Shown here piece by piece: positions 63,190 through 64,000 of a DNA stretch of 64,000 nucleotides. Every line of letters begins with the position of its first letter. Within the stretch, counting starts at the first letter, position 1. The stretch lies in assembly GCA_016938175.1 (NCBI GenBank), contig JAFGVE010000022.1:1-64000 (forward strand), written 5' to 3'. Made by a program: the position numbers and the translations under genes. Source of the stretch: Campylobacterales bacterium. Lineage in GTDB: Bacteria > Campylobacterota > Campylobacteria > Campylobacterales > Sulfurimonadaceae. The notes beneath the pieces were generated by a model. The model saw only the letters and a program-made list of their open reading frames with translations, did not search any database and was not told where the DNA came from.

Positions 63190-63900
63190 ATGATAATAGC
63201 GGCGAACTTAAAAACAAACTTGACACGAAAATCTACTACAGAGTATATCAACTCTTTAGAGGCGTATATAAAAAGTAGTGGTGTAAGTCAAGATGTTTTA
63301 GTTTTTCCTGCTATGAGTGCTCTAGATAGTTTTAATTCTTCTTACCTAAGCGTTGGCGCACAAAATGCTTATCCCACAAAGAATGGTGCTTTTACTGGTG
63401 AAATAGGTACAGAACAGCTTGATGAGTTTAATATCACAACTATTCTCATAGGTCATAGTGAACGCAGACACATTTTAGGCGAAACACAAGAGAGTATTGC
63501 AACAAAATTTGAGTACTATAAAAAACTTGGCTATACAATAGTTTACTGTGTCGGTGAGCCCCTGCAAAAACGTGAAGCTGGCAAAGAGGAGATGATGGAA
63601 TATATATCTGCTCAATATGAGGGTATAGATACATCGTATGAAAATTTGATTATTGCTTATGAGCCAGTCTGGGCCATAGGTACTGGACTTACTCCAACGT
63701 TGGAAGACATAGAAGAGATTCATACTGACTTAAAAAAGAAATCTTATGCACCACTACTTTATGGTGGCAGTGTTAAAGTTGATAATGCAAAAGAAGTTTT
63801 GGCACTAAAAAATGTAGATGGTGTACTCGTAGGCAGTGCAGCACTGAAAGTAGATGACTTTTGCCACATGATAAGCTTTGCAGAGGAACTACAAAAGTAA
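63190..63900 (+). CDS. tpiA: Triosephosphate isomerase
   Basis: Interconverts dihydroxyacetone phosphate and glyceraldehyde-3-phosphate. 236 residues, slightly shorter than the usual ~250. Active-site residues: Lys in AANLKTN (~residue 8), His in IGHSERR (~82), Glu in IAYEPVWAIGTG (~153), and phosphate loop LYGGSVK. TTAGGAG lies before the ATG. Last gene of the gap-pgk-tpiA run; a hairpin follows. Confidence 0.96.
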   Translation: MIIAANLKTNLTRKSTTEYINSLEAYIKSSGVSQDVLVFPAMSALDSFNSSYLSVGAQNAYPTKNGAFTGEIGTEQLDEFNITTILIGHSERRHILGETQESIATKFEYYKKLGYTIVYCVGEPLQKREAGKEEMMEYISAQYEGIDTSYENLIIAYEPVWAIGTGLTPTLEDIEEIHTDLKKKSYAPLLYGGSVKVDNAKEVLALKNVDGVLVGSAALKVDDFCHMISFAEELQK

Positions 63901-63913
63901 TCTCTTCTTAATT

Positions 63914-63934
63914 ATACTCTTTACGTAAGAGTAT
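63914..63934. terminator. Hairpin between tpiA and a convergent gene
   Basis: ATACTCTT pairs with AAGAGTAT around a 5-nt loop. It touches the stop codon of the minus-strand gene at the window edge and may stop transcripts from both sides. Confidence 0.5.
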
Positions 63935-64000
63935 TAATTCTCTGAGCCAATAACTGGCATCTTATTTAGTTTTTCAACATGTGAGTTTTCATAGTCACGC
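63934..64000 (-). CDS. C-terminal fragment of a gene entering from the right edge
   Basis: On the minus strand the frame from 63999 to the stop at 63934-63936 reads RDYENSHVEKLNKMPVIGSEN. Only 21 residues are visible and the product is not recognised. Support is the open frame, convergent position and hairpin at the stop; it could also be a chance frame. Confidence 0.35.
   Translation of the reverse strand, partial: RDYENSHVEKLNKMPVIGSEN

Noticed and set aside
1..64000. Mobile elements, prophage, CRISPR arrays, tRNA or rRNA genes
   Set aside because: No transposase or integrase frames, no regularly spaced repeats and no recognisable tRNA/rRNA stretches were seen.

Overview
The window is AT-rich, tightly packed bacterial DNA with about 66 protein genes on both strands. 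There are no rRNA or tRNA genes, insertion sequences, prophage or CRISPR arrays that I can see. No gene-free stretch exceeds 300 bases; the longest is 37468-37689. The protein families point to a Campylobacterota member, most likely a marine, Sulfurimonas-like organism. Pointers are the fliR/gmk/tatA/argS block, the ArsRS-like two-component pair, two Na+/H+ antiporters, many HD-GYP and GGDEF proteins, and the rsfS-nadD / gap-pgk-tpiA arrangement. This taxonomic call is inference from family content, not from a search.

Layout. 1-1773: translation (rpsB, cut by the window edge, and tsf). 1850-8441: a DUF4395 membrane protein, a LolD-like ATPase, fliR, a very acidic receiver-like protein, gmk, tatA, argS and a small protein. 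8413-16804: an L,D-transpeptidase, an acetyltransferase, an NhaC antiporter whose reading frame seems to begin at ATA, a DnaQ-type exonuclease, a DUF4139 protein, a DUF819 membrane protein overlapping a dipeptide epimerase, and nhaA. 16834-28111: a PleD-like diguanylate cyclase, a Pif1/RecD-like helicase, a DMT exporter with a 44-residue lipoprotein, a peroxiredoxin, an HD-GYP response regulator overlapping a 1406-residue triple-sensor hybrid kinase, a short MscS channel and an M42-like peptidase. 28238-32992: metK, a ferredoxin, ndk, and the yceD-rpmF-plsX-fabH lipid/ribosome cluster.

33146-47162 holds a membrane HD-GYP protein with a large insertion, a HIT-like protein, a DEAD-box helicase, several beta-barrel proteins, mutY, a rhodanese, rmuC, a porin with a strong terminator, and an MscS-DoxX operon followed by a CDP-alcohol phosphatidyltransferase. 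47240-52913 is a heavy-metal RND efflux operon headed by a small CCSSNNHH-bearing secreted protein. 52952-56599 is a probable Fur-controlled iron operon (porin, feoA, feoB), followed by an ArsRS-like two-component system and mltF. 60041-63900 carries rsfS-nadD on the minus strand and gap-pgk-tpiA on the plus strand. A gene fragment on the minus strand enters at the right edge.

Most of the window is ordinary core genome. What deserves a second look is mainly regulatory and small-scale. (i) A long imperfect hairpin could mask the metK ribosome binding site. (ii) A structured, possibly RNA-coding segment follows the porin terminator. (iii) Several genes have a -10 box only 6-9 nt before the start codon and no Shine-Dalgarno, suggesting leaderless mRNAs. 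(iv) The NhaC gene lacks a normal start codon. (v) Two small secreted proteins share a C-terminal RPPL[A/S] ending. (vi) Signalling proteins here have unusual architectures. No clearly new multi-gene system could be demonstrated from sequence alone.
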